From assembly GCF_014200595.1 (NCBI RefSeq), contig NZ_JACHCG010000001.1, positions 1,426,001-1,490,000 on the forward strand: DNA of 64,000 bases, written 5' to 3'. Under the pieces are notes generated by a model. That model was not told the DNA's origin, did no database searches, and was given only the letters and a program-made list of their open reading frames with translations. The stretch is from Pedobacter cryoconitis (GTDB taxonomy: Bacteria > Bacteroidota > Bacteroidia > Sphingobacteriales > Sphingobacteriaceae). Both the position numbers and the translations under genes were made by a program. This document shows positions 43,294-52,800 of this stretch, in pieces; positions within the stretch are counted from its first letter, which is position 1; every line of letters begins with the position of its first letter.

Positions 43294-44124
43294 ATGATAC
43301 ATATAGGACCTTATATAGAAGAATTTATAAACTGGCTTACCAGCAATTTTGGAGCCTTATTTAATATTATAAAGATCATTGTGATCTCAGTAGTGGACTC
43401 AGTGGAATGGGTATTAATGTTCCCTCCATTTTATGTGATCATTTTACTGGTTGCTTTCCTGGCCTGGAAACGTACAGGTTTAGGCGTAACGATATTTACT
43501 ATTTTAGGCTTAACCCTGATCTGGGCTATGGGCTATTGGGGACAAACCATGGCTACACTGGCGCTGATTCTGTCTGCTGCTTTCATTGCCCTGTTAATGG
43601 GGGTACCTATGGGAATCTGGGCTGCTAAAAACCCTTTGGCGGGAAAAATTATGAGACCTATACTTGACTTAATGCAAACCATGCCTGCATTTGTTTACCT
43701 GATTCCGGCAGTATTGTTTTTCGGTTTAGGGAAAGTACCCGGAGCATTTGCGACCATTATTTTTGCAATGCCTCCCGCAGTTCGTTTAACTACGCTGGGA
43801 ATCAGTCAGGTACCTAAAGAAATTGTAGAAGCAACCCGTTCATTCGGTGCTACACCAAGACAATTGCTTTTTAAAGTAGAATTGCCTTTGGCCCTGCCAA
43901 CTATACTGGCAGGAGTGAATCAAACGATTATGATGGCACTTTCTATGGTTGTTATTTCAGCGATGATTGCAGCCGGAGGATTGGGAGAAGTGGTCCTGAA
44001 AGGGATTACACAACTGAAAATAGGATTAGGATTTGAAGGTGGTATCGCGGTAGTGATCCTGGCAATTATCCTGGACCGTATTACACAGTCTTTTGGAAAT
44101 ACTAAAAGGAAAAATATAGCCTAA
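43294..44124 (+). CDS. opuAB: Glycine betaine/proline ABC transporter permease
   Basis: 276 aa, about seven hydrophobic helices. MRPILDLMQTMPAFVYLIPA and EATRSFGATPRQLLFKVELPLALP (the EAA loop contacting the ATPase) are diagnostic for ProW/OpuAB. It lacks a fused substrate-binding domain; that is a separate lipoprotein encoded next. Adjacent to the ATPase gene. Confidence 0.93.
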   Translation: MIHIGPYIEEFINWLTSNFGALFNIIKIIVISVVDSVEWVLMFPPFYVIILLVAFLAWKRTGLGVTIFTILGLTLIWAMGYWGQTMATLALILSAAFIALLMGVPMGIWAAKNPLAGKIMRPILDLMQTMPAFVYLIPAVLFFGLGKVPGAFATIIFAMPPAVRLTTLGISQVPKEIVEATRSFGATPRQLLFKVELPLALPTILAGVNQTIMMALSMVVISAMIAAGGLGEVVLKGITQLKIGLGFEGGIAVVILAIILDRITQSFGNTKRKNIA

Positions 44125-44196
44125 GCGGCAAGCTCAGGTTTCAAACGCAACAAAAACGGATTAATGATATTCAATAAAAAAATTAAATCTATTCAA

Positions 44197-45066
44197 ATGA
44201 AGAAAGTAATTAGCGGATTATTAATAGCACTGACAGCAACTACACTTTACTCTTGTGGAGGTGGCGCTGCGAACAATAAAAAAGTAACCATTGGTTATGT
44301 AAACTGGGCAGAAGGTGTTGCCATGACTCAGTTATCAAAAGTATTACTGGAGAAAGAAGGTTATACTGTAGAACTGAAAAATGCAGATGTTGCACCAATT
44401 TTTGCAGCAGTAGCAGGAGGGGATGCAGATGTTTTTATGGATGCATGGATGCCGGTTACACACAAAGAATACATGGATAAGTTTGGAGCAAAACTGGAGG
44501 TTTTGGGTACAAACTATGCAAATGCACGTATTGGTTTAGTCGTTCCTGATTATGTAAAAGTAAACAGTATTGAAGAATTGAATGCAAACGCTGCACTTTT
44601 TGATGGTAAAATTACTGGAATTGATGCCGGTGCAGGGATCATGAATAAAGCAGAAGCAGCCATTAAAGACTATAAATTAAAATTGGAACTACAATCTGCA
44701 AGTGAAGCAGCAATGCTGGCTATCTTAAAGAAAAGTATTGATGCCAAAAAACCAGTGGTTATTACAGGCTGGTCACCACACTATATTTTCAGTACTTATA
44801 AACTGAAATTTCTGGCAGACCCTAAAGGTGTTTTTGGAAAGGTTGAAACCTTACAAACTGTTGCCAATAAGGACTTTGTGAAATTAAACCCGCAGGTGAC
44901 TTCGTTTTTCAGAAACTTTCAGCTAGATGATGCGCAATTAGGGTCATTAATGGCTGCGCTTAATGGAGCTGATGATGAAAAAGCAGCGATTGAAAAATGG
45001 CTGACAACTAACCAGGAATTTGCTATTAGAATGAGTTCTTTTTTAAAAACTGAATCTGTAAAATAG
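44197..45066 (+). CDS. opuAC: Glycine betaine-binding lipoprotein
   Basis: 289 aa from the ATG at 44197, which starts a good lipoprotein signal (lipobox TLYSCG); an ATG eleven codons earlier would put basic residues in front of it. The mature protein has the OpuAC fold: VTIGYVNWAEGVAMTQL, DVFMDAWMPVTHKEYM, and GWSPHYIFSTYKLKFL with the Trp and aromatic residues that form the betaine cage. Last gene of the transport operon; a strong terminator follows. Confidence 0.9.
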   Translation: MKKVISGLLIALTATTLYSCGGGAANNKKVTIGYVNWAEGVAMTQLSKVLLEKEGYTVELKNADVAPIFAAVAGGDADVFMDAWMPVTHKEYMDKFGAKLEVLGTNYANARIGLVVPDYVKVNSIEELNANAALFDGKITGIDAGAGIMNKAEAAIKDYKLKLELQSASEAAMLAILKKSIDAKKPVVITGWSPHYIFSTYKLKFLADPKGVFGKVETLQTVANKDFVKLNPQVTSFFRNFQLDDAQLGSLMAALNGADDEKAAIEKWLTTNQEFAIRMSSFLKTESVK

Positions 45067-45108
45067 TAAACAGTTTAATGGCTGTTTATTATCGGAGTCA
45101 TTAGAAAT

Positions 45109-45151
45109 AAAAGGCTATATGTCCCTTCATGAAGGGGCATATAGCCTTTTT
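45109..45151. terminator. Strong bidirectional terminator
   Basis: AAAAGGCTATATGTCCC pairs with GGGGCATATAGCCTTTT with one G-T pair, and the 8-nt loop (TTCATGAA) is itself nearly palindromic. T runs on both sides fit termination of both the OpuA operon and the convergent VOC gene. Confidence 0.85.
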
Positions 45152-45177
45152 CTATTTTAAGCATCTATTTAACATTG

Positions 45178-45639
45178 CTAAGCGTCTTTTAACGCCTGCA
45201 TATCAAGCTTGTCCATTTTCAGCATTGCGCTCATCACTCTGGCCGCTTTTTCGGGATCATTATGATGTAACAATCTGCTTAAATCAGCAGGTACAATCTG
45301 CCATGATAAGCCAAACTTATCTTTGAGCCAGCCACATCTTGATTTTTCACCTCCTGCTGATAACTTTTCCCAGAATTCATCTATTTCTTGTTGTGAATGA
45401 CAGTTCACAAAGAGTGAAATTGCCGGGGTAAAAGAAAACATAGGGCCTCCGTTCATTCCCAGGAAATCCTGCCCGTCCAGATGAAAAGAAGCAGACATCA
45501 CAGAGCCCTTTGGCATAGGGCCGCCTTCCCCATGGTAAGAAATGTTTTGAATAACTGAATTTTTAAAGATGGAGGTGTAGAAATGGATGGCCTCTTCCAG
45601 GTTGTTGTCGAACCATAAAAATGGGGTTATTTTTTTCAT
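45178..45639 (-). CDS. VOC-family protein (PhnB/3-demethylubiquinone methyltransferase-like)
   Basis: 153 aa, one vicinal-oxygen-chelate unit: ITPFLWFDNNLEEAIHFYTSIF, then ASFHLDGQDFLGMNGGPMF and DKFGLSWQIVP. The family contains many proteins with no proven activity despite the methyltransferase name. The C-terminal MLKMDKLDMQALKDA is typical. Single gene. Confidence 0.85.
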   Translation of the reverse strand: MKKITPFLWFDNNLEEAIHFYTSIFKNSVIQNISYHGEGGPMPKGSVMSASFHLDGQDFLGMNGGPMFSFTPAISLFVNCHSQQEIDEFWEKLSAGGEKSRCGWLKDKFGLSWQIVPADLSRLLHHNDPEKAARVMSAMLKMDKLDMQALKDA

Positions 45640-45816
45640 ACGTAATATATTTGGTGGTTAATTAATTTTAATTTATTTACCCTTACATTAGGAATAATAG
45701 TATTTAAGCCCGTTTAAAGTTTAAATATACCTCAGTAATTTGATTTAATGAAGGGGGAAAAGAGACATTTAACGGGTGAAATCATGCCTTTAAGCCTAAA
45801 CCAAATAACCACAACT

Positions 45817-46797
45817 ATGAAACGTATTTTGATCCTTTTTGCTTGTTCAGTTTTCGGAACTTGCTTATTTGCGCAGAAAAAACCAGTTAAAACCTCGGGT
45901 AATCCGATTTTTCAAGGCTGGTATGCAGACCCTGAAGCCGCAGTTTTTGATAACAAATTCTGGGTGTACCCAACTTATTCCGCTAAATATGAAGAACAAG
46001 TATTTATGGATGCTTTTTCTTCATCAGATCTGGTTACCTGGAAAAAACATGACCATGTTTTAGATACTGCTAATTTTAAATGGGCAAAAAAGGCAGTATG
46101 GGCACCTTCCATTACTAAAAAAGACAATAAATATTATCTTTTTTTTGGTGCAAATGATATACAAAATGATCAGGAAACAGGAGGGATTGGGATCGGTGTG
46201 TCCGATAAACCCGAAGGCCCTTTTAAGGATTATCTCGGAAAACCATTAATTGATAAATTTTATAACGGTGCCCAGCCCATAGATCAGTTTATATTTAAAG
46301 ATAAAGACGGTCAGTATTATTTGATATATGGCGGATGGGGACACTGTAATATTGGAAAAATGAAACCTGACTTTACTGGGTTTATCCCATTTGAAGACGG
46401 CAAAATATTCAAGGAAATTACCCCTAAAGGTTATGTAGAAGGCCCTTATATGTTTATCAGGAATGGAAAATATTACTTCATGTGGTCAGAAGGAGGATGG
46501 ACGGGCCCTGATTACTCAGTAGCCTATGCTGTAGCCGATTCACCAATGGGGCCATTCAAAAGAGTGGATAAAATACTCAAACAAGACCCAAAAGTCGCCA
46601 CTGGTGCAGGTCATCACTCGATTATCAAACATCCTCAAACTAATGACTATTATATCGTTTACCATAGAAGACCATTAAATGAGACCAATGGAAATCACCG
46701 GGTAACCTGCATTGATAAAATGGAATTTGATGCCAGCGGATTGATTAAACCAGTGCAGATCACCTTTGAAGGCGTAAAAAGTAATCCAATCAAATAA
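45817..46797 (+). CDS. Exported glycoside hydrolase family 43-like protein
   Basis: 326 aa from the ATG at 45817, which begins the signal peptide MKRILILFACSVFGTCLFAQ; an upstream in-frame ATG at 45748 has no such signal behind it. Five-bladed beta-propeller motifs: GWYADPEAAVF (general base Asp), VWAPSITKKDNKYYLFFGAND and YVEGPYMFIRNGKYY (catalytic Glu), typical of GH43 arabinan/xylan-degrading enzymes. No SusC/D or other carbohydrate-active gene is adjacent, so the substrate remains open. Confidence 0.85.
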   Translation: MKRILILFACSVFGTCLFAQKKPVKTSGNPIFQGWYADPEAAVFDNKFWVYPTYSAKYEEQVFMDAFSSSDLVTWKKHDHVLDTANFKWAKKAVWAPSITKKDNKYYLFFGANDIQNDQETGGIGIGVSDKPEGPFKDYLGKPLIDKFYNGAQPIDQFIFKDKDGQYYLIYGGWGHCNIGKMKPDFTGFIPFEDGKIFKEITPKGYVEGPYMFIRNGKYYFMWSEGGWTGPDYSVAYAVADSPMGPFKRVDKILKQDPKVATGAGHHSIIKHPQTNDYYIVYHRRPLNETNGNHRVTCIDKMEFDASGLIKPVQITFEGVKSNPIK

Positions 46798-46961
46798 GGA
46801 AACGTAATCCAGTCAATTGATGAAAAGGAGTTCAACTGATTGAATACCAATTATTCTTGTAAATTGTTACAATTAATGCCCGATAAAGGCGTTTTGTTCG
46901 TGTTTTAACCTTGTTTTTTATCATTTGTTTTATTCATTTTTGCACCCCTGTTTAAGCTGTT

Positions 46962-47030
46962 GATCCGGCATGCTTCAGGAAAAAAGATTTAGCATGAAGC
47001 AGAGGTGGGAAATGGGGGCTTTGCCGGATC
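46962..47030 (+). promoter_or_regulatory. Structured leader region upstream of the Pls-like NRPS
   Basis: GATCCGGCA (46962-46970) pairs perfectly with TGCCGGATC (47022-47030), and inside it TGCTTCA (46971-46977) pairs with TGAAGCA (46995-47001), leaving a 20-nt bulge on one side. A third TGCCGGAT occurs at about 47047. A run TTTTTGC upstream (46937-46943) could belong to a promoter. The 484-bp gap 46798-47281 shows no gene. Confidence 0.45.
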
Positions 47031-47281
47031 GGGGGATTGCAGTCTGCCGGATAAAAAGAACGATACTTTATAAAAGATAAACTGAACAATTTAATAATTA
47101 CGCTTTAGGACTGGTTTTTGTAAACTATAAAAGCAAACAATAATGCCCTGATTGATTTAAATCCTATTTAATAGCAATAGGGTTATGGGAATGAGAGAAA
47201 AAACAACTAAGTTGTACATCCCTTATCGATTGGGATTATACACTGATTTTTGCTAAGAATTTTAAATACGCTGCTACACAA

Positions 47282-50200
47282 ATGAATGAATTAACCGGGC
47301 CTTCTAAACAAACTTTGAACTTATTAAGTGCTGTTACGGGAGCTGTTTATGTGCTGTTGAATAAATATCAGGCCTATCTGAACGATGTAGTAAAGATTGA
47401 ACTGGGCATTCAGGAAAACGGGCAAAACGGGACAGTAAAAAATACAATGGAATTTCAATACCCATTGGATGGTTCGTTGACTTTCAGTGCCTTAAGTGAA
47501 AGGATATCCAAAAGCATCGATACCCTGAACAGCAATGCCGCTGATAATTTTTTCTTATTGATTATCTGGAAGAGTGACGATCAGGCCAATGAATATAAAT
47601 GTGTTATTCGTATAGAAGATGGTGATGTGGTTGGCTCAGTATTCAGTTGTAAAGACACCGCATTTTACGCTGCTGTCTTTAAACAGGCACACAGCCACTT
47701 TGTGAATGTATTACAACAGGTAGTGGAAAATCCGGTGATACAAATCTCCAAACTCTCCTTTATGGATGAGCAAGAGCTGGAACAACTTGCCATTTTTAAC
47801 ACTGGTCTGATCGATAATGCAGTTGGAACGCCCGAATTATTACACTCCATATTTGAACGTACTGCGTTAACTTTTCCTCAAAACAAGGCAGTACATGCTG
47901 GAAGCAGGCAGGTAAGTTATCAGGAATTAAACCAGGCCGCAAACCAGCTGGCCAATCGCTTAATTGCAAAAGGTATACAAAAAGGTGATTTTGTGGGGAT
48001 CTTGCTCAAGCGTTCCCCGGAAGTTTATCTTTCCATGCTCGCCATTCTTAAAGCAGGAGCTGCTTATGTACCACTGGATATCGGTTATCCTGAAGACAGG
48101 GTTAGTTTTATCCTGGAAGATTGTGGTGCTAAATTTTTATTAAGTGATGAAGCCTGTTCTGCCAGCTTTAAACTTTCCTGCGAAGTAATCCTGGTGGATG
48201 ACAATTCATTTGCCATTCGTCAAAACGATATTGATGCCCCGGAAATAACGATAACAGTTGCTGATCCGGCTTATATGATTTATACTTCTGGCTCAACAGG
48301 ACGTCCTAAAGGCGTAATCATTTCACATGCAGCGATCAGTAACCTGGTTAAAGGAGAAGATCGTTTATTTGAACTGAACCCGCTGGATAAAGTTGCACAG
48401 GTTTTTTCTGTAGCCTTCGATGCTTCCTTAGAAGAAATCTGGCTGGCTTTCAGGTCAGGTGCTACTTTATTCCCTGTTTCGGAAGCTGTAATGCACTCCG
48501 GATCAGATTTGAGTGACTATATTGCGACCCATCAGCTTACGGTATTGTCTACAGTACCGACTATGCTTTCGATGATGCAATACCCTTTGCCATCGCTGCG
48601 CCTGCTGATCCTTGGCGGAGAAAACTGTCCGCATGAATTACTGCTGCCATGGCATAGCAGTGGCCTGAGAATCGTCAACACTTATGGGCCTACAGAAGCA
48701 ACGGTAATTGCTACCTATGCTGATTTTGATCCCTTACATAAAATAACAATCGGAAAACCCGCAGTTAACTATACCACCTATATCCTGGATGAGCAACATT
48801 TACCCGTACCCATTGGTGTACCGGGTGAACTTTGCATTGGTGGGCCAGGGCTGGCTATAGGTTACCTGCATCAGCCTGAGTTAACCGCTGAGAAATTCAT
48901 CCAGCCGGTTTTTCCACTGGCTGATATTGCGCCATCCTGTTTATACCGCAGTGGTGACCTTGCCCGTTTCAACGAACAGGGGAACATTGAATTTTTAGGA
49001 CGTATAGATCTTCAGGTAAAACTCAGGGGCTATAGAATAGAGCTTTCAGAAATAGAATCACAGTTACTGCAAATTGAAAGTATTAAAAATGCAGTCGTTA
49101 CCGTTAAAGAAGACGAGCAGAAAGTACAAAGGCTGGTTGCGTACCTGATCCTGAAAGGAGAAGCAGATACCTTTAACGAAGAAGGCTGTAAAACACAACT
49201 TAAAGCCAGATTAGCACCCTATATGGTGCCTGCTGTATTTGTAATTATGGATGCCTTTCCACTGCTGGCCAGTGGTAAAGTAGACCGTAAACTTTTACCA
49301 CAGCCTGTTAAAAAATATAAAACCGAAGGACGCAAGCTGGTCGCTGCCCGTACGCCAACAGAAACAATGCTGCTGGAGGTATGGAAAAAATACTTTGAAC
49401 CACAGGAAGTTTCTGTGACTGATGACTTTTTTGACCTTGGCGGACATTCCCTGGTCGCTTCCATGATGGTTTCTGAATTACGGAAAACAGGCGCTGCTGC
49501 ACAAATCTCTGTGCAGGATATTTATACCTGCCGGAGTTTAGAAAAACTTGCTGCTAAAATCAGTGCCATTGCTGATGACAACGAACAATTGCCAAAAGCA
49601 AAAGCAGAACCAACTGTCAGGTTAAAAGTATCAGGAGGCATGAAGGCCTTAACTTCATTTTTACAGTTAATCAGTGTGTTTATCTTTTTTATGATAGGCT
49701 CAGCAGGGTTGATGGCACCCTTTGTGATCCGGCATTTCGGCTCCTCAACCAAAGCATATGACTTGCTGGTTTATGGTGTAACTGGTTTTTCCGCTTTATT
49801 CTTTTCTATCATTATCCTTTCTATTGTTGCAAAATGGGTGTTGATCGGTAAATTCAAAGCAGGCAGATATCCGCTTTGGGGTTGGTATTACCTGCGTTTC
49901 TGGATTGTAAAGAAACTGATTGACCTGAGTCCGATTGGTATTTTAAGCGGAACACCATTTCTAAAATGGTATTTCAGCCTGATGGGCGCAAAAATAGGAA
50001 AGCGTGTATTCCTTGGCTCAGACAGAATCAGGGTATTTGACTTATTGACGATCGGTGACGGATCCAGCATTTCTAAAGAATCCCACTTACTCGGTTATAA
50101 AATTGAAGACGGTGCGCTGATTATCGGTAGCTTAACTATTGGAGAAAACTGTTTTGTAGGTACGCGTTCCGTGATTTCGCCCGGTGCAGTGATGGAAAAT

Positions 50201-51748
50201 GGCTCTGGAATAGGAGAGCTTTCACAACTTCAGCCAGACACTACGATTCCTGCCGGAGCTTACTGGAAAGGAACGCCAGCAGTACATATAGGGCCAAACA
50301 AAGCAGCGCCGGCTATCAAATTCACCGGGCAGAATTCACCGATGAATTTCGCATTATATGTGGCTATATTAGCTTTAACACTAGGTTTTGTCTTCGTTTT
50401 TCCTTTCGGATTAAGTATCCCGTTTATCGTGATCTATTACGAAGTGATCTTATCTTTCGGTCTGGGCTGGGCAATGATACTTTCTATCCCGATTTCGGCG
50501 ATGTATATTATCATTTATTGTGCCTCAGTTGCCCTGTTTAAATGGCTGATTATTGGTAAACTCAAAGAAGAAGCCTTCAGTATGTACAGCTTCAAGTATA
50601 TCCGGAAATGGGCTGTGGATTCGCTGATGAACATGAGTTTGAATTATTTCAGATCTGTTTATGCGACTATATACCTATCATCCTGGTTAAGACTGATGGG
50701 CACCCGTATTGGTAAAGCCACTGAAATATCTACTGTAAATCAAATCACGACCGACCTTGTTAAAATAGGCGCAGGAAGTTTCCTGGCCGACTCTGTGAGT
50801 TTAGGCTCTCCGGAAGTACACCAGGGCACAATGTACCTGCGTAAGATTACGATCGGGAATAAAACCTTTATTGGAAACAGTGCCGTGATTTCAGCAGGGG
50901 ATACCATCGGCAGCAATTGTCTGATCGGGGTATTGTCTACACCGCCAGCCAATATTGAGAAAAAATATGTCAACGATTCTTCATGGCTTGGTGCCCCACC
51001 AATGTATTTGCCTAAAAGACAGGAGAGTGTGAAGTTTGCGGACGACCTTACTTTCAGGCCGACCAATAAATTATACATCCAGCGTGGCGTTATTGAGCTT
51101 TTCAAGATTACTTTACCTTATGCCATTACCTCAGTGATCCTATTGTTATTCTATCATTTAATTGATAACTACTACGATCATTCCAGCAGACATATCGTTT
51201 ACACCCTTAGCATTGCCCCGTTTTTACTGCTCGCGCTGATTGCTGCCTCCGCTTTAATTACTGTGCTGTTTAAAAAGGTACTCATTGGTACTTACAAACC
51301 ATCAAACCAGCCCTTATGGAGTATGTTTGTCTGGAAAAATGAACTTGTGAACTCCCTGTGTGAGAATATGGTTTATCCTTTATTGGTCAATACACTGCTA
51401 GGAACACCATTTGCACCTATATTTTTCAGAATGATGGGCTGTGATATTGGAAAAGACGTTTATATGGATACCAGTGAGATTACAGAATTCGACCTTGTAC
51501 ATATCGGAGATCATGTGGCTATTAACCATATGTGTACGATACAAACTCACTTATTTGAAGACCGCGTGATGAAAATGGCGCACCTGCACATTGGTGATAA
51601 CTGTAATATAGGGGCAATGAGTGTGGTGCTTTATGATTCTACGCTGGAAGAAGGCGCAACTTTACAAGCATTATCCTTAGTCATGAAAGGGGAAACGATC
51701 CCAAAACAAACACAATGGGCAGGTTCGCCGGCCAAATTTGTCAAGTAA
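47282..51748 (+). CDS. Pls-like single-module membrane NRPS
   Basis: 1488 aa. Residues 1-180 look like the C-lobe of a condensation domain without HHxxxDG. The adenylation domain (about 185-690) has YTSGSTGRPKGV, NTYGPTEATV, YRSGDLARF, LRGYRIELSEIE and ASGKVDRK. In the specificity pocket FDASLEEIW gives D, A and E at the GrsA 235/236/239 positions; an acidic residue at 239 suggests a basic substrate such as Lys or Orn (inference). Carrier domain with Ser723 in DLGGHSLV. The C-terminal half has three units, each a pair of TM helices and a left-handed beta-helix (acetyltransferase-like) domain. This layout is that of epsilon-poly-L-lysine synthetase. No thioesterase. The product is probably a homopolymer or an aminoacylated compound. 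Confidence 0.8.
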   Translation: MNELTGPSKQTLNLLSAVTGAVYVLLNKYQAYLNDVVKIELGIQENGQNGTVKNTMEFQYPLDGSLTFSALSERISKSIDTLNSNAADNFFLLIIWKSDDQANEYKCVIRIEDGDVVGSVFSCKDTAFYAAVFKQAHSHFVNVLQQVVENPVIQISKLSFMDEQELEQLAIFNTGLIDNAVGTPELLHSIFERTALTFPQNKAVHAGSRQVSYQELNQAANQLANRLIAKGIQKGDFVGILLKRSPEVYLSMLAILKAGAAYVPLDIGYPEDRVSFILEDCGAKFLLSDEACSASFKLSCEVILVDDNSFAIRQNDIDAPEITITVADPAYMIYTSGSTGRPKGVIISHAAISNLVKGEDRLFELNPLDKVAQVFSVAFDASLEEIWLAFRSGATLFPVSEAVMHSGSDLSDYIATHQLTVLSTVPTMLSMMQYPLPSLRLLILGGENCPHELLLPWHSSGLRIVNTYGPTEATVIATYADFDPLHKITIGKPAVNYTTYILDEQHLPVPIGVPGELCIGGPGLAIGYLHQPELTAEKFIQPVFPLADIAPSCLYRSGDLARFNEQGNIEFLGRIDLQVKLRGYRIELSEIESQLLQIESIKNAVVTVKEDEQKVQRLVAYLILKGEADTFNEEGCKTQLKARLAPYMVPAVFVIMDAFPLLASGKVDRKLLPQPVKKYKTEGRKLVAARTPTETMLLEVWKKYFEPQEVSVTDDFFDLGGHSLVASMMVSELRKTGAAAQISVQDIYTCRSLEKLAAKISAIADDNEQLPKAKAEPTVRLKVSGGMKALTSFLQLISVFIFFMIGSAGLMAPFVIRHFGSSTKAYDLLVYGVTGFSALFFSIIILSIVAKWVLIGKFKAGRYPLWGWYYLRFWIVKKLIDLSPIGILSGTPFLKWYFSLMGAKIGKRVFLGSDRIRVFDLLTIGDGSSISKESHLLGYKIEDGALIIGSLTIGENCFVGTRSVISPGAVMENGSGIGELSQLQPDTTIPAGAYWKGTPAVHIGPNKAAPAIKFTGQNSPMNFALYVAILALTLGFVFVFPFGLSIPFIVIYYEVILSFGLGWAMILSIPISAMYIIIYCASVALFKWLIIGKLKEEAFSMYSFKYIRKWAVDSLMNMSLNYFRSVYATIYLSSWLRLMGTRIGKATEISTVNQITTDLVKIGAGSFLADSVSLGSPEVHQGTMYLRKITIGNKTFIGNSAVISAGDTIGSNCLIGVLSTPPANIEKKYVNDSSWLGAPPMYLPKRQESVKFADDLTFRPTNKLYIQRGVIELFKITLPYAITSVILLLFYHLIDNYYDHSSRHIVYTLSIAPFLLLALIAASALITVLFKKVLIGTYKPSNQPLWSMFVWKNELVNSLCENMVYPLLVNTLLGTPFAPIFFRMMGCDIGKDVYMDTSEITEFDLVHIGDHVAINHMCTIQTHLFEDRVMKMAHLHIGDNCNIGAMSVVLYDSTLEEGATLQALSLVMKGETIPKQTQWAGSPAKFVK

Positions 51749-51754
51749 TCTATA

Positions 51755-51798
51755 AGAATAGAAAAATAATCAGGTAATTCAATAGAATAGAAAAATAA
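51755..51798 (+). repeat. Short tandem repeat
   Basis: AGAATAGAAAAATAA occurs at 51755-51769 and 51784-51798, a 29-bp period, just after the NRPS stop. It is A-rich and may be neutral. Confidence 0.5.
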
Positions 51799-51833
51799 CA
51801 AGGTGAAATAAAGCTGATTATATAGGTTTAATT

Positions 51834-51864
51834 GTTGCAACTCTGGTCTTATCTACTAAATTTG
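51834..51864 (+). promoter_or_regulatory. Promoter of the SAM hydrolase-TonB receptor operon
   Basis: GTTG (51834-51837), a 19-bp spacer, and the perfect -7 box TAAATTTG (51857-51864), 20 bp before the ATG at 51885. Confidence 0.6.
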
Positions 51865-51884
51865 TAGACTTTAAATAAAACCTG

Positions 51885-52799
51885 ATGATCACAAACCTAA
51901 AACACAGTATTACCTTAATTTTTCTATTCTTTGTTACCAGCCTCGCTTCAGCCCAAAACAAGATCCTTGTTTTTCAATCAGACTTCGGCTTAAAAGACGG
52001 GGCCGTTTCTGCGATGAAAGGAGTAGCTATCGGCGTTTCGCCGGATCTTAAAATATTCGATCTGACCCATGAAATCCCTGCTTATAATATCTGGGAAGCC
52101 GCTTATCGTTTAGTGCAGACTGTACCTTATTATCCAGCCGGAACAGTATTCGTTTCTGTGGTAGATCCCGGAGTAGGGACAGCCCGCAAATCTGTAGTGC
52201 TTAAAACCAAAACAGGACAGTTTATTGTTACACCAGATAACGGTACGCTGACTTTAGTCGCGCAATCACTGGGCATTGAAGAAGTCCGTGAAATCAATGA
52301 AGTTAAAAACAGACGTAAAGACTCAGAAAAATCCTATACCTTCCACGGCCGTGATGTTTACGCTTTTACCGGTGCAAAATTAGCTTCGGGTGCAATCACC
52401 TATGATCAGGTTGGAAATGAACTTCCAAAACAAGTGGTAGAAATCCCCTATCAGAAAGCTACCCTTGAAAACGGAAAACTCAAAGGAAGTATTTCTATCC
52501 TTGATGTACAATACGGCAATATCTGGACAGACATTACCGCAGACCTGGTGAAACAACTTAACCCGCAATACGGAGACATACTGCATGTGCAGATCTTCCA
52601 TAAAGGAAAGAAAGTTTACGAAGGAGATGCTCCTTATAGTCAGACTTTTGGTGCTGTTGCCGAAGGTAAACCTTTAAGTTATCTGAATAGCTTGTTACAA
52701 CTATCCTTCGCTTTAAACCAAGGTAACTTTGCCGCAGTTCATCATATTGCGAGTGGCAATGAATGGAGCGTGGAAGTGACTTTAAAGAAGGGTAAATAG
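51885..52799 (+). CDS. Exported SAM hydroxide adenosyltransferase (SAM hydrolase)
   Basis: 304 aa. The conserved DUF62 motifs are present: FQSDFGLKDG, DLTHEIPAYNI, VDPGVGTAR, PDNGTLT and FHGRDVYAFTGA. Enzymes of this family split S-adenosylmethionine with water to adenosine and methionine. Here a signal peptide (about 1-24, ending SLASAQ) precedes the domain, so the enzyme acts outside the cytoplasm, which is unusual for an intracellular cofactor. It ends one base before a TonB-receptor gene, suggesting nucleoside or methionine scavenging from lysed cells. That role is inference. Confidence 0.85.
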   Translation: MITNLKHSITLIFLFFVTSLASAQNKILVFQSDFGLKDGAVSAMKGVAIGVSPDLKIFDLTHEIPAYNIWEAAYRLVQTVPYYPAGTVFVSVVDPGVGTARKSVVLKTKTGQFIVTPDNGTLTLVAQSLGIEEVREINEVKNRRKDSEKSYTFHGRDVYAFTGAKLASGAITYDQVGNELPKQVVEIPYQKATLENGKLKGSISILDVQYGNIWTDITADLVKQLNPQYGDILHVQIFHKGKKVYEGDAPYSQTFGAVAEGKPLSYLNSLLQLSFALNQGNFAAVHHIASGNEWSVEVTLKKGK

Positions 52800-52800
52800 G

